Translations under genes and position numbers: made by a program
Notes under the pieces: model-generated
What the model was told of the DNA's origin: nothing
Seen by the model: the letters and a program-made list of their open reading frames with translations, nothing else
Databases searched by the model: none
Assembly: GCA_019358945.1 (NCBI GenBank)
Contig: JAHHIE010000005.1
Coordinates: forward strand, 1 to 64,000
DNA: 64,000 nt
Direction of reading: 5' to 3'
Source of the DNA: Stenomitos rutilans HA7619-LM2
GTDB lineage: Bacteria; Cyanobacteriota; Cyanobacteriia; Leptolyngbyales; Leptolyngbyaceae
Shown here: positions 1-8,948 of the stretch, in pieces
How the letters are laid out: each line of letters opens with the position of its first letter
Position numbering within the stretch: position 1 is the first letter of the stretch

Positions 1-106
1 GACCTCCAATCATGACCCCGACCCAGCGAAAGCCTCCAGTCCTCAATATGAGCAGCAACTTTATCGTTTGGAGTTTCAAGTCCATACGGTTACCGCCGCT
101 GCTTAA
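1..106 (+). CDS. 3' end of a truncated gene, function unknown
   Basis: An open frame enters from the left edge (codons begin at base 2) and ends at TAA 104-106, giving about 34 C-terminal residues that finish with LYRLEFQVHTVTAAA. The composition looks like real protein (alternating hydrophobic and charged residues), but no motif can be assigned. It converges on the minus-strand gene ending at 119, only 12 bases away. Without the upstream part, product and family cannot be named. Confidence 0.4.
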   Translation, partial: TSNHDPDPAKASSPQYEQQLYRLEFQVHTVTAAA

Positions 107-118
107 GAGTTGTGTCAG

Positions 119-454
119 TCAATCAGGAGGGTAGCAGGTTGTTAGCTTAGGAATCGCTGAGTCATGCTCAATGATCCAGCCACTGCGAAGGGTTACACTT
201 CTATTTTGCCATTCGATTGTGAAGTCGAGCGTGTAGCGCTGTCCAAACTCATCTCGTCTTCCCAACTGGGCTTTCTGCACTTTGACAGCCTCAAGCAGGA
301 TTTGACGCAACTCCTCAGCATGATCAACCGTCATTCCAAGCATTGAGCCAAAAAGCCGTGCTTTGTGCTTTCCATCGTTATGTTCTAAGTTGAGGCAGTA
401 GTCACGCAGTTTACGAACATCAACAACGGCATTCTCTGAATTTGGAATGAGCAT
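119..454 (-). CDS. DUF6883-type small protein
   Basis: A 111-residue protein matching my recollection of the DUF6883 family: an N-terminal PNSENAVVDVRKLRDYCLN segment, then GKHKARLFGSMLGMT, a GRRDEFGQRYTLDF core and a C-terminal WIIEH...PKLTTCY. Members are short, have no known enzymatic activity, and are often found in toxin or defence-type neighbourhoods. That role is not visible in the sequence here. The gene lies 65 bases downstream of another small gene on the same strand (520-762), and the two probably form a two-gene unit. Family assignment is from memory of the conserved blocks; function is unknown. Confidence 0.7.
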   Translation of the reverse strand: MLIPNSENAVVDVRKLRDYCLNLEHNDGKHKARLFGSMLGMTVDHAEELRQILLEAVKVQKAQLGRRDEFGQRYTLDFTIEWQNRSVTLRSGWIIEHDSAIPKLTTCYPPD

Positions 455-519
455 CTTGAAGCAGCACTATTTCACAAGTGGCTATTGCACTTAAGTCTTT
501 GCCAATCAGCATCCGCCTC

Positions 520-762
520 TCATCTAGTTGCTACCCAACCCAGCGGCAAATCGGCTAACTGCATTACAGAGCAATCAAGCTCGACAATTCTTTTCAACGC
601 CACGACTTTAGCATCCGATTCATTCATCGTCGCACCTGTATGGAACTGCCAAGCACCGTCTTCTTCATCGTGACTCACATACAAAATTGTCTCGCCCTTC
701 AAGACCTGATGAGTTGTCAGAACCGCTACATTTGGCGGATCATCAAACAACCAATGACTCAT
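520..762 (-). CDS. small conserved hypothetical protein paired with the DUF6883 gene
   Basis: An 80-residue protein starting MSHWLFDDPPNVAVLT and ending ELADLPLGW-type (ADLPLGWVATR). The centre has a VSHDEEDGAWQFHTG block, then a helix-like segment with KRIVELD. It resembles small Imm33/DUF2185-style hypothetical proteins with a DDGAWQFxTG core, but I cannot fix a family. It is the upstream member of a same-strand pair with the DUF6883 gene. If DUF6883 is toxin-like this could be the partner; that is speculation. The ATG at 760-762 is the only sensible start. Confidence 0.6.
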   Translation of the reverse strand: MSHWLFDDPPNVAVLTTHQVLKGETILYVSHDEEDGAWQFHTGATMNESDAKVVALKRIVELDCSVMQLADLPLGWVATR

Positions 763-858
763 AACACAGACTTTGAAAGCATGGTTTTCTCAGACAATAT
801 AGCCTACAGCGAAGGCTAGTGAGCCATCCCCTAATCACTCAAGCAGCACAACAAGCCA

Positions 859-1707
859 TTAGTGGTACAGCACTTCGGCATGATGGCGAATGTGGTCTTC
901 GATAAAGGTGGAGACGAAGTAGTAGCTGTGGTCGTAGCCGTTCTGCATTCGTAGGGTTAGTGGTTGTCCTGCTTTCGCACACGCCTGCTCAAACACCTGG
1001 GGTATCAGTTGCTTTTCCAGGAAGTTATCTGCTGTACCCTGATCGATCAGAATCGGATGCTGGAGTTGAGTTTTCAAAACTAGTTCGCTGGCATCGTACG
1101 ATCGCCACTTTTCCTGATCCGCTCCTAGATAGTTAGTAAACGCTTTCTGTCCCCAAGGTACACAGGTAGGAGCGACGATCGGCGCAAAGGCAGACACCGA
1201 TCGATACTGGTCAGGGTTCCGTAGCGCGCAGACCAAGGCACCATGTCCGCCCATCGAATGCCCGAAGATACCCTGACGATTGACTAGCACCGGAAAGTTT
1301 GCTGCAATCAACGCAGGCAATTCTTGCGTGACGTAGCTGTACATCTGGTAGTGCGATCGCCAGGGTGCTTCAGTAGCATCTACATAGAATCCGGCTCCCG
1401 TGCCAAAATCCCAATCGTCATCTTCACCCAGAATTCCTGCACCACGTGGACTAGTATCTGGTGCAACGAGAATGACCCTGTATTTTGCTGCAAACTGCTG
1501 CGCACCCGCTTTCGCCATAAAATTCTCTTCCGTACAGGTCAGCCCCGACAGAAAATACAGCACAGGCAAAGGTTCAGTCTGCGATCGGGTTGGCAAGTAC
1601 ACCGCAAATTTCATCATCCCATTACAGCTCACTGACAGATGGCTGTAGAAACTGACGGTACCGCCAAAGCAGGCAGACTGATTCAAGAGGCTAAGTGGTT
1701 GAGACAT
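859..1707 (-). CDS. fghA: S-formylglutathione hydrolase
   Basis: A 282-residue alpha/beta hydrolase of the esterase D / S-formylglutathione hydrolase family, which cleaves S-formylglutathione to glutathione and formate in formaldehyde detoxification in the cytosol. Signatures: LYFLSGLTCTEENF near residue 50, the oxyanion/PDTSPRG region, nucleophile elbow GHSMGGHGAL, acid residue in DQGTADNF, and the catalytic histidine in YDHSYYF near the C-terminus. Length is usual for the family (about 280). The start is the ATG at 1705-1707. No glutathione-dependent formaldehyde dehydrogenase gene is adjacent, so the partner enzyme must be encoded elsewhere. Confidence 0.93.
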   Translation of the reverse strand: MSQPLSLLNQSACFGGTVSFYSHLSVSCNGMMKFAVYLPTRSQTEPLPVLYFLSGLTCTEENFMAKAGAQQFAAKYRVILVAPDTSPRGAGILGEDDDWDFGTGAGFYVDATEAPWRSHYQMYSYVTQELPALIAANFPVLVNRQGIFGHSMGGHGALVCALRNPDQYRSVSAFAPIVAPTCVPWGQKAFTNYLGADQEKWRSYDASELVLKTQLQHPILIDQGTADNFLEKQLIPQVFEQACAKAGQPLTLRMQNGYDHSYYFVSTFIEDHIRHHAEVLYH

Positions 1708-1801
1708 AATTTAATCAATAACCGACTACTTGAAGGTTTGGGCCACTTGATAGTGCTCAATCTACGGTTGGGTTAGTAAAGTAGAAGAGCATTTACTCTC
1801 A

Positions 1802-1843
1802 AACACGAGTTATGAAATGTGTAACACGAGCTATGGAATGTCG
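1802..1843 (+). repeat. 21-bp tandem duplication at the 5' end of the transposase relic
   Basis: Two near-identical 21-base units lie side by side (1802-1822 and 1823-1843), each holding AACACGAG followed by an ATG. The second ATG (1833) fits the natural start of the transposase relic (MECRLCGH); the first is a duplication product. Confidence 0.6.
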
Positions 1844-2217
1844 GCTCTGTGGTCATCCACCTTCGCATGAGTATGGCAAAGCTCTCGACAGCAGCCAGCG
1901 ATATTTCTGTCCCCAATGCCAGCAAACGTTCAACGAACGGTTTGATACCTCGTACTACACCAACAAGTGACTCCAGAACAAATTCGGCAGGTTCTACAGG
2001 CCCATAGTTAGAGCAGCAGTTTTAGAGAAATCAGTCGTACGAATGGACTGCGCATAACATAGTCGTTAATATTGTTCGTGCTGCTAGCTAGCAAGCGCAG
2101 TTGGCACATAATCCTCAGGTTCAAGCAGTACAAACCGAGAAGGTGAGTGCGAATGAGCTGTGGTCATGGTAGCAAAAAAAACAGAAGCAGTGCTTCCCCG
2201 ATGAGTTAGCAGTAGGG
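1833..2217 (+). pseudogene. IS1-like transposase remnant
   Basis: The translation begins with a two-CxxC zinc-finger-like motif (MECRLCGH...RYFCPQCQQTFNER), typical of IS1-type InsA N-termini. It continues after an in-frame TGA at about 1968 as VTPEQIRQVLQAHS, and later as ISRTNGLRIT, VNIVRAAS and KVSANELWSW. At least four stop codons or frame breaks interrupt it, and the catalytic DDE half is missing. The last recognisable transposase codons (QKKQKQCFPDELAVG) read in the same frame directly into a different gene fragment at about 2215. This is a decayed insertion sequence with a deletion to its right. The IS1-like family call rests on motif memory. Confidence 0.6.
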
Positions 2218-2631
2218 ATTGGTGAACTGCCCTCCCCGGAAGCTGTCAAAGCGAAGTTAGACGAGGCGTGGGGGTTCAATTTCTACCTGCCTCGTCAACT
2301 GCTACTTTTGCGCTTCCCAGCCACCTTTGCCCGTTGGTATGTAGACAACACTGTGCGCCACCCCACCTTTCGCTCGATCGCTTACAGTCGCCTGCCGGAT
2401 TTAGTTCGTCAGGAGATTCCTGATCCACTGGAGCAGCAGGAAGTCTTAAAGCTGATCGATCGGCGCTCCGCCAACGACGCTTATTCCGCTGTATGGATTC
2501 GGGCAGGCGATATTAACGTCACGATGCGCCTGCGCGACTGGCGACCCAATGGCGAAGTGATTGCACCCCTGTCACTAAGGCAAGACATTGCGAAGGAGGT
2601 AACCCAGGAGTTGGCACACTATAGTGATTAA
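2215..2631 (+). pseudogene. C-terminal fragment of a WYL-type, CRISPR-associated (TIGR03985-like) regulator
   Basis: About 138 codons are open from the junction with the IS relic to the TAA at 2629. The text includes LDEAWGFNFY, LLRFPATFARWYVDN, TFRSIAY, DAYSAVWIRAGDINVTMRLRDW and a final LSLRQDIAKEVTQEL. This pattern (aromatic-rich strand, then NVxMRLRxWxPxxEVxxPxxLRQxIAxxV) matches what I remember of the C-terminus of the TIGR03985 family of CRISPR-linked WYL-domain transcription factors such as sll7009. The N-terminal winged-helix and most of the WYL domain are absent and there is no genuine start codon, so it is a truncated relic. A TTG at 2308 could start a 107-residue peptide, but nothing supports its translation. 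No cas gene or repeat array is present in the window. Confidence 0.5.
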
Positions 2632-3114
2632 CCAAGCATGAGCCATTGCTTTGTCAGGTGATTAGCCAGAAACCCTTATAAAATAGGGAGATTAGCCAAA
2701 TGAGTCAGTTTTACATAGCAGGCTGCAAATTAATTCAAGGACTGTAGGGTGTGTGGCGAACGGTTATTTTTCTCTCAATGTTTACGTCGTAGACAATGCA
2801 CGAGTAAAAGAGCTAACGCCAAAACTGACAAAGGAATAACAGGCACTTCAGCCTTTAGACTGTTTTAAGCACAGTGCTTTTTTGAGTCCTGAAAAGACTT
2901 CTTGGCAAGCATTTCGGTCTTAGGCTTTGCGCTCGAATCCCGCCAATCTCGTATGTTTCAAGCCAAAATCGAAGACAGCTGGGGGTAAGCTGCAAGCCTG
3001 AGAACGTGGGAAAGGCGTTGGAACGGATTAGAGGCTTACGGTATCGGTCGTATTGCAAAGCATGGGCGTGAGATTGGCAGCGTGCTCATCGCTACTCTCG
3101 CAATCGCTGAGCTG
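2632..3114. other. intergenic stretch with no recognisable gene
   Basis: These 483 bases lie between the regulator relic and the histidine kinase stop codon. All frames are short or low quality, and I see no RNA gene, clear terminator or strong promoter. The position beside two gene relics suggests further decayed mobile DNA, but no protein motif is recognisable. Confidence 0.4.
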
Positions 3115-4377
3115 TTATGGGTTTAGCACAGGCAGTGTAATGCTGACGATCGTCCCCCGTTCGGCTGTCGATTGAATTGCTAATGTACCACCATGAGCAG
3201 TCGCAATGCGTTTGGTAATCGCTAGCCCTAACCCAGTACCACCAGGCTTTGTAGAACAAAAGGGCTGCGTCAACCTGGGCAGGATAGCGGCTGGAATTGG
3301 TTCGCCACCGTTATGAATGCGAATGTCAATCTGCTGAGTGGCTGTACTGTCGACAGCCCAGGTGACGACCTCTCCTGCTGCGATCGCCTCGCAAGCGTTG
3401 CGAATGAGATTAATAAACACCTGTTTCAGTTTATCTTCGTCTCCCAGGATCTTGATAGGTGCGGGTGCAGGTGTGAAGGCAATGCGTCGCTCTTGAGCTT
3501 CCGGCATCTCCTTGATTACAATCAGCAGCTTGTGCAAAAAAGCGTTGATCTCTAATTCAACCAGCTGCAATGTTTGGGGCTTGGCATACTGCAAAATCTC
3601 ACCCAGCAACCGTTCCAGACGGCTGGCTTCATCCAGAGCGAGTGACAGCCGTTCTTGCGCCGAGGTTGTCAGCACCGTTTTTTGAAAATATTTCAACCCC
3701 ATAGCGATCGTGGTGAATGGGTTCCGAATTTCGTGCACAATCATAGCTGCAAATTCACCAATCGCCGCCAGTCGTTCCCGTTCCACCAGCTTTGCTTGAG
3801 CGATTTGCAATTCTTCGGTTCGCTTTTGCACTTCGGTTTCCAGAGCTTCGTTAAACTGGCGTTGCTGCTGATAAAGATGAAAGTGGTCGATCGCGGTTGC
3901 AGCCCGTTCGGCAAACAGTTCCACGATTTGAATTTCCTCTGGTGTAAATTCGCGGGGCTGGCGATGAAAGGAGCAAACGGTGCCGATGATTTCACTTTCA
4001 GCCGTCCGCATGGGAATGCCAAGATAGGCCCGATAGCCCGGCGCTGGCTTACCATACTCTGGTTGCGCGATCGCGTCTCTGACCGCCAGCGTGCAGCGAT
4101 TTTGCATCACCGTGTTAATCAGCCGTCCATGTAGGGCATAAGTGCGAGGCGCATCGCCCATCTCTAAACTACTTGCCAGGACGTTCTCAAACCCTGCCTG
4201 ACAAATGGTTACAACTGTCCAATCCACATCAACCAGTTGGCTCACGGCGCAGGCAATGTTGTGTAAATAGCCGTTAAGTTCACCTGTGCGATAGTTGAGG
4301 GAGGATAAGATCGCCATTGCTTGCCGCTCTCGCTGCCAGGCAAGCTGTTGTCGAGACTCATCATCCGCACTTATCAC
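3115..4377 (-). CDS. GAF-domain sensor histidine kinase (orphan)
   Basis: A 420-residue soluble two-component sensor. Residues about 30-165 form a GAF domain (LGIPMRTAESEIIGTVCSFH, typical core strands), followed by a coiled-coil linker (about 168-205). A HisKA dimerisation domain carries the phospho-acceptor His215 in VHEIRNPF. The HATPase_c domain has an N box (NLIRNACEA), a G1-type region, FCSTKPGGTGLGLAITKRI, and a final strand. No membrane segment or PAS domain is seen, so sensing is probably cytosolic through the GAF pocket. No chromophore-binding cysteine motif stands out, so a phytochrome role is not supported. No response regulator gene is nearby. The start is GTG at 4375-4377; the next in-frame Met (residue 21) would remove only disordered sequence. 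Confidence 0.9.
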   Translation of the reverse strand: MISADDESRQQLAWQRERQAMAILSSLNYRTGELNGYLHNIACAVSQLVDVDWTVVTICQAGFENVLASSLEMGDAPRTYALHGRLINTVMQNRCTLAVRDAIAQPEYGKPAPGYRAYLGIPMRTAESEIIGTVCSFHRQPREFTPEEIQIVELFAERAATAIDHFHLYQQQRQFNEALETEVQKRTEELQIAQAKLVERERLAAIGEFAAMIVHEIRNPFTTIAMGLKYFQKTVLTTSAQERLSLALDEASRLERLLGEILQYAKPQTLQLVELEINAFLHKLLIVIKEMPEAQERRIAFTPAPAPIKILGDEDKLKQVFINLIRNACEAIAAGEVVTWAVDSTATQQIDIRIHNGGEPIPAAILPRLTQPFCSTKPGGTGLGLAITKRIATAHGGTLAIQSTAERGTIVSITLPVLNP

Positions 4378-4620
4378 AAGTCACAACCTGCATCATACGT
4401 GGAGCTATAGCGATCCAATTTGATTTGTGAAAATGATTCTGCTTGGCTATCAGCATTCAGCGTTCAGCGTTCAGCTTTAAACTCCAGGCTGATAGCTGAC
4501 GGCTGATTAACTCAAACACAGCATGCTTTTCACGAATAATTTAGGACTGCTATGTCAGAAATCTACCATGTTTGTTGGTCAAGTTTGTTAATTGAGATCT
4601 TGCATCTCTCGCAATAACCC

Positions 4621-4640
4621 GCCCTGTAATAATTACGGGC
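4621..4640. repeat. short interrupted palindrome
   Basis: GCCC and GGGC ends flank GTAAT/ATTAC arms with one mismatch, giving a small hairpin 250 bases downstream of nothing obvious. It may be a terminator-like or repeat-derived element. Confidence 0.35.
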
Positions 4641-4671
4641 TATAAATGGCAGTCAAAGATCATGCACAACC

Positions 4672-4754
4672 GCGTAGGGTGTGTTAGCGACAGCGTAACG
4701 CACCAAACTCAAGACCAGCGCTGCGTTACGGCAAAGCCTAACACACCCTACGCA
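4672..4754. repeat. large imperfect inverted repeat, dispersed-repeat type
   Basis: The left arm begins GCGTAGGGTGTGTTAGC (from 4672) and contains CGTAACGCA. The right arm ends GCCTAACACACCCTACGC (to 4754) and contains TGCGTTACG. The arms pair over about 33 bases with a few mismatches and a loop of about 15. This is the common cyanobacterial TGCGTTACG/GTAGGGTGTGTTAG interspersed element and probably folds into a long RNA hairpin. Confidence 0.7.
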
Positions 4755-4813
4755 ATCGTAGAGGACTTTGCAAATAGGTACGAACAAACATTGCTGGGTT
4801 AATAACAGTACGA

Positions 4814-4873
4814 AGTCCGTTAAAACGGACTGCAAAGCGTCTCAGTTGATTTTCAGTCCACTTCTAGTGGACT
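4814..4873. repeat. pair of AGTCC...GGACT hairpins
   Basis: Two hairpins lie 23 bases apart: 4814-4831 (arms AGTCCGTT/AACGGACT, two-base loop) and 4855-4873 (arms AGTCCACT/AGTGGACT, three-base loop). Paired AGTCC-GGACT hairpins recur in filamentous cyanobacterial genomes as intergenic repeats. Confidence 0.65.
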
Positions 4874-5232
4874 TTCCTCTGTTAGACCGCACTTTTAGTA
4901 CAGGGCGAGGCAAGGCGATCGCCAGAAAGGCCCAAAAGGCATTTTCTTGAGAATGGTGCAAGATTTGAATTGATCAAGTTTGTTACTCAAAGAGGCTCAG
5001 TGCCACACGACTTCACCACACCAAGCAGAATCAACGTTACTTCGTCTTCATCCTGCCAAAGCTGAAAACTGGCTGAGAAAACACTAAGAAGCTTCTCACG
5101 AAACTTTCAGTCTTCTAAATTAAATCCCTTAGACATTCATCATCTTGCCTGCGTGACCTTAAGCCACAATCAAGGAGCCTTCAAAGAACAAAACAACGGT
5201 TCATTAATGTTGTCTTAAGGACGGTTTCCATC

Positions 5233-5766
5233 ATGAAAGTAAGACGTTGGTTTTGCTTCAGTCTAGCGGCTCTGGTACTTGCAGGGTCTCTCGGAAGCAT
5301 TGAGAAGAGTCTGGCGATCGTCAATGCTATTTCTGGCATCACGCAATCTGCGACCTCACAAGAACAACCCACCACGATCGCCCAGATGATGGAATCGGCA
5401 AAACCTGTGGTGGTTAGTTCTGGCAGCTTTCGGTCTGGAGAACACCCAACTCAGGGCACTGCACGGATTCTTCGTCAAAATGGCAAGCTCTTTCTCGAAC
5501 TGAATCAAGGCTTTAACACCTCTAGGAGTGGGCCAGATTTGGTCGTTGTTTTACATCGCTCTGGTAACGTCATTGGTTCTACCAAACCGCCTGCCTATCC
5601 GCTGAAAACGGGTGATTACGTTATTCTGGCACCCCTACAAAAGTTCAGCGGCGCACAACGGTATCTCATCCCTGCCAATATTAATGTGGCAAATTACAAA
5701 TCTGCGGTCATCTGGTGTCGTAAGTTTAACGCAACGTTTGGCGCTGCCAGCTTAGGAGGGATGTAA
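5233..5766 (+). CDS. secreted DM13 domain protein
   Basis: A 177-residue protein with an N-terminal signal peptide or anchor (MKVRRWFCFSLAALVLAGSLG), a low-complexity linker to about residue 58, and a DM13 domain over residues about 60-172. The domain shows SGSFRSGEHPTQGTA, LELNQGFNTSRSGPDLVVVLHRSG and YKSAVIWCRKFNATFG. DM13 domains are proposed electron-transfer modules of extracytoplasmic proteins, and the cysteine in WCRKFN is the conserved redox-type cysteine. It should act in the periplasm or at the outer surface. The start ATG at 5233 directly precedes the signal sequence. The redox partner is unknown; the gene is followed after 169 bases by an invertase with no obvious functional link. 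Confidence 0.88.
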   Translation: MKVRRWFCFSLAALVLAGSLGSIEKSLAIVNAISGITQSATSQEQPTTIAQMMESAKPVVVSSGSFRSGEHPTQGTARILRQNGKLFLELNQGFNTSRSGPDLVVVLHRSGNVIGSTKPPAYPLKTGDYVILAPLQKFSGAQRYLIPANINVANYKSAVIWCRKFNATFGAASLGGM

Positions 5767-5935
5767 CGGGCAAGTCGTGATGATTTCTGGCGGCACAGTT
5801 TATTCTGTGGGGAGGCGATCGCACCATCAATTGAAAAGCAACCTCAATAGACCTGGTATCTTCAGACATGGTTGAGACGCGCTTTCTGTATCGTCTTTTT
5901 AAAGCGCGGGTGGATGACGTTTAGGGAATGGTTTC

Positions 5936-7327
5936 ATGCTGGCAAACAATGCTCTGGTGGAAGAGGCTACCGCAGCCCTTAATGATGCAGTTCTCTACTA
6001 TCAGGGTCGCCCGATTGGAACGGTCGCGGCTCGCGATCCAGAAGCAGATGCTCTTAATTACGACCAGTGCTTTGTGCGTGATTTTGTGTCTTCGGGCTTG
6101 TTCTTTCTCATGCAAGGCAAGCCAGAAATTGTACGCAATTTCTTAGTAGAAGTATTGCAGCTTCAAAGCCATGAAAGACGAATGGATTGTTTTCAACCAG
6201 GGCAAGGGTTGCAACCAGCCAGCTTTAAGGTGATTGTGCAGGAGGGAGAAGAACGTCTCCTGGCTGATTTTGGTGAGCAGGCGATCGCGCGTGTGGCACC
6301 GATCGATTCTTGCTTTTGGTGGCTGATTTTGCTACGGGCTTACGTCAAAGCAACGGGCGATTTGGCGTTAGCGCACCGCGATGATTTTCAGCACGGTATT
6401 CATTTAATTTTGCAGCTTTGTCTGGAAGCACGGTTTGATCTGTTCCCCACCCTTCTGGTACCTGAAGGCTCGTTCATGATCGATCGACGGATGGGCGTTT
6501 ACGGCTATCCCTTAGAAATTCAAGCGCTCTTCTATGCCGCTTTGCGATCGGCACGCGAATTGCTGCGATCGGATGATGTCGGTTATACGTATCTTCAAGC
6601 CGTAGAAACGCGGTTAAATCACCTGGCTTATCATGTGCGGGCCTATTACTGGGTTGACCTCAAACGCCTCAATGAGATCTATCGCTACAAGGGGGAAGAA
6701 TTTGGCGCAACGGCATTGAATCGCTTCAATATTTATCCTGATACGATTCCCTCCTGGTTGATTGAGTGGCTTCCAGATACAGGCGGCTACATGGCGGGAA
6801 ACCTGGGGCCGGGACAAATAGACTTTCGGTTCTTTGGGCTAGGGAATTTAATGGCGGTGATTGCATCACTGGCTGATGAAGTTCAATCGAACGCCATCAT
6901 CGCGCTGATCGAACAATGCTGGAATGATTTAGTCGGTCACATGCCGATGAAAATTTGCTTTCCAGCCGTTGAAGGGCAAGATTGGCGCACTATCACGGGA
7001 TCTGACCCCAAAAATATTCCCTGGTCTTATCACAATGGCGGCAACTGGCCTGTCTTGCTTTGGCTTCTCACAGCAGCAACTTTAAAGGTGGGCAAGGTTG
7101 AACTAGCCTACAAAGCACTGGCGATCGCCGAACAACGTCTCTCAACCGATCGCTGGCTTGAGTATTACGACGGCAGGCATGGCAGGCTCACTGGCAAAGA
7201 GGCGAGAAAATACCAGACCTGGACGATCGCAGCCTTCTTGGTCACACGAACCCTGTTAGAAAACCCAGACCATTTAGCGCTCATTTCCTTTACTGAAGAT
7301 CCGAATGTGATCGCGTGCACCATTTGA
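5936..7327 (+). CDS. invA: GH100 alkaline/neutral invertase
   Basis: A 463-residue cytosolic invertase of glycoside hydrolase family 100, which hydrolyses sucrose to glucose and fructose. Family signatures run throughout: [82 protein letters not shown], and in the last third [18 protein letters not shown] and [14 protein letters not shown]. Length is normal for cyanobacterial InvA and no signal peptide is present. ATG 5936 has an AGGGA ribosome site about eight bases upstream. No sucrose synthase or sucrose-phosphate synthase gene is in the window. Confidence 0.95.
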   Translation: MLANNALVEEATAALNDAVLYYQGRPIGTVAARDPEADALNYDQCFVRDFVSSGLFFLMQGKPEIVRNFLVEVLQLQSHERRMDCFQPGQGLQPASFKVIVQEGEERLLADFGEQAIARVAPIDSCFWWLILLRAYVKATGDLALAHRDDFQHGIHLILQLCLEARFDLFPTLLVPEGSFMIDRRMGVYGYPLEIQALFYAALRSARELLRSDDVGYTYLQAVETRLNHLAYHVRAYYWVDLKRLNEIYRYKGEEFGATALNRFNIYPDTIPSWLIEWLPDTGGYMAGNLGPGQIDFRFFGLGNLMAVIASLADEVQSNAIIALIEQCWNDLVGHMPMKICFPAVEGQDWRTITGSDPKNIPWSYHNGGNWPVLLWLLTAATLKVGKVELAYKALAIAEQRLSTDRWLEYYDGRHGRLTGKEARKYQTWTIAAFLVTRTLLENPDHLALISFTEDPNVIACTI

Positions 7328-7384
7328 TGCCATCAATCCATAAATGGAAACACACCGTCATGATTATCGTAAACGAGGTCGCAG

Positions 7385-8707
7385 ATGATTAGAAGTCTTC
7401 AAGCAATCCACAACCCTTTCGCCAGAAGCGCCACCGCTGCTCTAACCGCATTTTCAGCCATTACGCTTGCGTCTGCGATCGTGATTGGTACCACTAAAGC
7501 AAAAGATGATGCCTACAAAACAGCCTTTTATGCCGCTTTAGCAGGTGCAGGATGTGGCGCTCTACTTGGATGGGTTTACGCTGGAACATCACAAACGACA
7601 GACGAGGTACGAGATGAGCCATCTTCTCCACCCCTTGAGTGGCATACCTGGAAAGATTGGCGTAATTTTGTGGTGGCTCGCAAAGTGAAAGAGAGCGAGG
7701 AAATTACCTCTTTCTATTTACAGTCTCAGGACGGTGGGGAACTGCCAAACTTTCAACCCGGTCAGTTTTTGACCATAAAATTGGATATTTCTGGACAGGC
7801 TAAGCCTGTGATTCGCACCTATTCGCTCTCCGATTATGTTGAACCACACACCTATTATCGGTTGTCGATTAAGCGAGAACCCATACCTGCTGGCTTAGAT
7901 GTCATGCCAGGGATTGCCTCTAACTTTCTGCATGACCAGATTCACGAAGGGGACGTGATTTCAGCCAAACCACCAAGCGGTAAATTTGTTTTAGATGTGA
8001 GTAAACCATCCCCAGTCGTATTAATTAGTAACGGGGTCGGTATTACACCCATGATCAGTATGGCAAAAGCGCTGACGCAGTTGAACCCTAACCGTTCCAT
8101 CTGGTTTTTTCATGGAGCGCGTGATGGTCGTTTTCATGCTTTTCGAGACGAAGTGAAGGCGATCGCAGCGCAAAATCCTAACTTGATGCTTCATTTCGCC
8201 TATAGCCGTCCCAGAGCAGAGGATATAGGTCACCACCACAGTGTTGGTTATGTGGATGCTGGCCTCATTCAATCATTGATGGTGCAAGATGCAGATTATT
8301 TTCTCTGCGGCTCTCCACCGTTTATGGAATCCATCCGTGAGGGCTTGAAACAGGCAGATGTACCTGAAAGTCGGGTCTTCTTTGAAATGTTTACGAAGGC
8401 CACAAAGACAACGGCTGAACGCCCCCTAGAGGATGCGAGTGACGTTGAGAATGCAGAAATTGTATTTGCGCAGTCAAACAAAACAGCGCTCTGGCAAGCT
8501 GGTGCAGACAATCTTTTAGAGTTCGCCGAGACCAATGGGTTAAATCCTCCCTATAGTTGCCGTCAAGGCATTTGTGGCACCTGCCAATGCAAGCTTTTGG
8601 AGGGTGAGGTGGAGTATGTGGAAACACCAACCGCTGCGATCGACGATGGTTCCGTCCTTATTTGCATTGCCAAACCCAAACCATCAAGGCTGGTGCTAGA
8701 TGTATAG
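7385..8707 (+). CDS. membrane-anchored FAD/NAD(P)H reductase with C-terminal 2Fe-2S ferredoxin domain
   Basis: A 440-residue fusion. Residues about 15-70 give two hydrophobic helices (AALTAFSAITLASAIVIG and AFYAALAGAGCGALLGWVYA). Residues about 95-200 form an FAD-binding barrel (RTYSLSDY is the RxYS flavin motif). Residues about 205-330 form an NAD(P)H domain (SNGVGITPMISM, FLCGSPPFM). Residues about 350-440 form a plant-type [2Fe-2S] domain with CRQGICGTCQC plus a distal cysteine in LICIA. It resembles the HCP reductase and phthalate-dioxygenase-reductase class, with ferredoxin C-terminal, and should pass electrons from NAD(P)H to a membrane or cytosolic acceptor. No oxygenase or hybrid-cluster protein gene is adjacent, so the acceptor is unknown. 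Confidence 0.88.
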   Translation: MIRSLQAIHNPFARSATAALTAFSAITLASAIVIGTTKAKDDAYKTAFYAALAGAGCGALLGWVYAGTSQTTDEVRDEPSSPPLEWHTWKDWRNFVVARKVKESEEITSFYLQSQDGGELPNFQPGQFLTIKLDISGQAKPVIRTYSLSDYVEPHTYYRLSIKREPIPAGLDVMPGIASNFLHDQIHEGDVISAKPPSGKFVLDVSKPSPVVLISNGVGITPMISMAKALTQLNPNRSIWFFHGARDGRFHAFRDEVKAIAAQNPNLMLHFAYSRPRAEDIGHHHSVGYVDAGLIQSLMVQDADYFLCGSPPFMESIREGLKQADVPESRVFFEMFTKATKTTAERPLEDASDVENAEIVFAQSNKTALWQAGADNLLEFAETNGLNPPYSCRQGICGTCQCKLLEGEVEYVETPTAAIDDGSVLICIAKPKPSRLVLDV

Positions 8708-8754
8708 ACATATCTACTTATTTTCATCATCTGCAATGGGTGTGGCAGATTGGG

Positions 8755-8800
8755 TGGAAGGTAGAAGGCAGAAGGTAAAAGGTAAAAGGCAGACGTTATT
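8755..8800. repeat. heptanucleotide (STRR-like) repeat tract
   Basis: Units of the type GGTAGAA, GGCAGAA, GGTAAAA repeat with a seven-base period. This is a cyanobacterial short tandemly repeated repetitive sequence; similar tracts recur at about 17600, 36830, 37970, 46190, 47640 and 52490. Confidence 0.6.
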
Positions 8801-8948
8801 GGTGTACAAGCGAAGCCGTCAATGATGTTAGATAGGAGAAAAATTAGCCCTGGGTGGGCGATGGCGGCACTTAGCAGCTGTGATAAGAGATTGTTGACTG
8901 GCAATTTTTTCCAGCTTTCAACCCCTCTCTCACAGTAAGGCAACTACT

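Larger units (their letters stand above)
4378..5232. other. long repeat-rich intergenic region
   Basis: These 855 bases contain no credible gene. They hold several inverted repeats (4621-4640, 4672-4754, 4814-4873, listed separately) and a cluster of GCTGATAGCTGA/CAGCATTCAGCG-type short repeats around 4447-4506. The last about 150 bases before 5233 should contain the promoter of the DM13 gene, but no box can be chosen with confidence. Confidence 0.5.

Noticed and set aside
2855-3058. 67-codon minus-strand frame near the IS relic
   Set aside because: No motif, and it lies next to decayed DNA; protein-like text is not enough.
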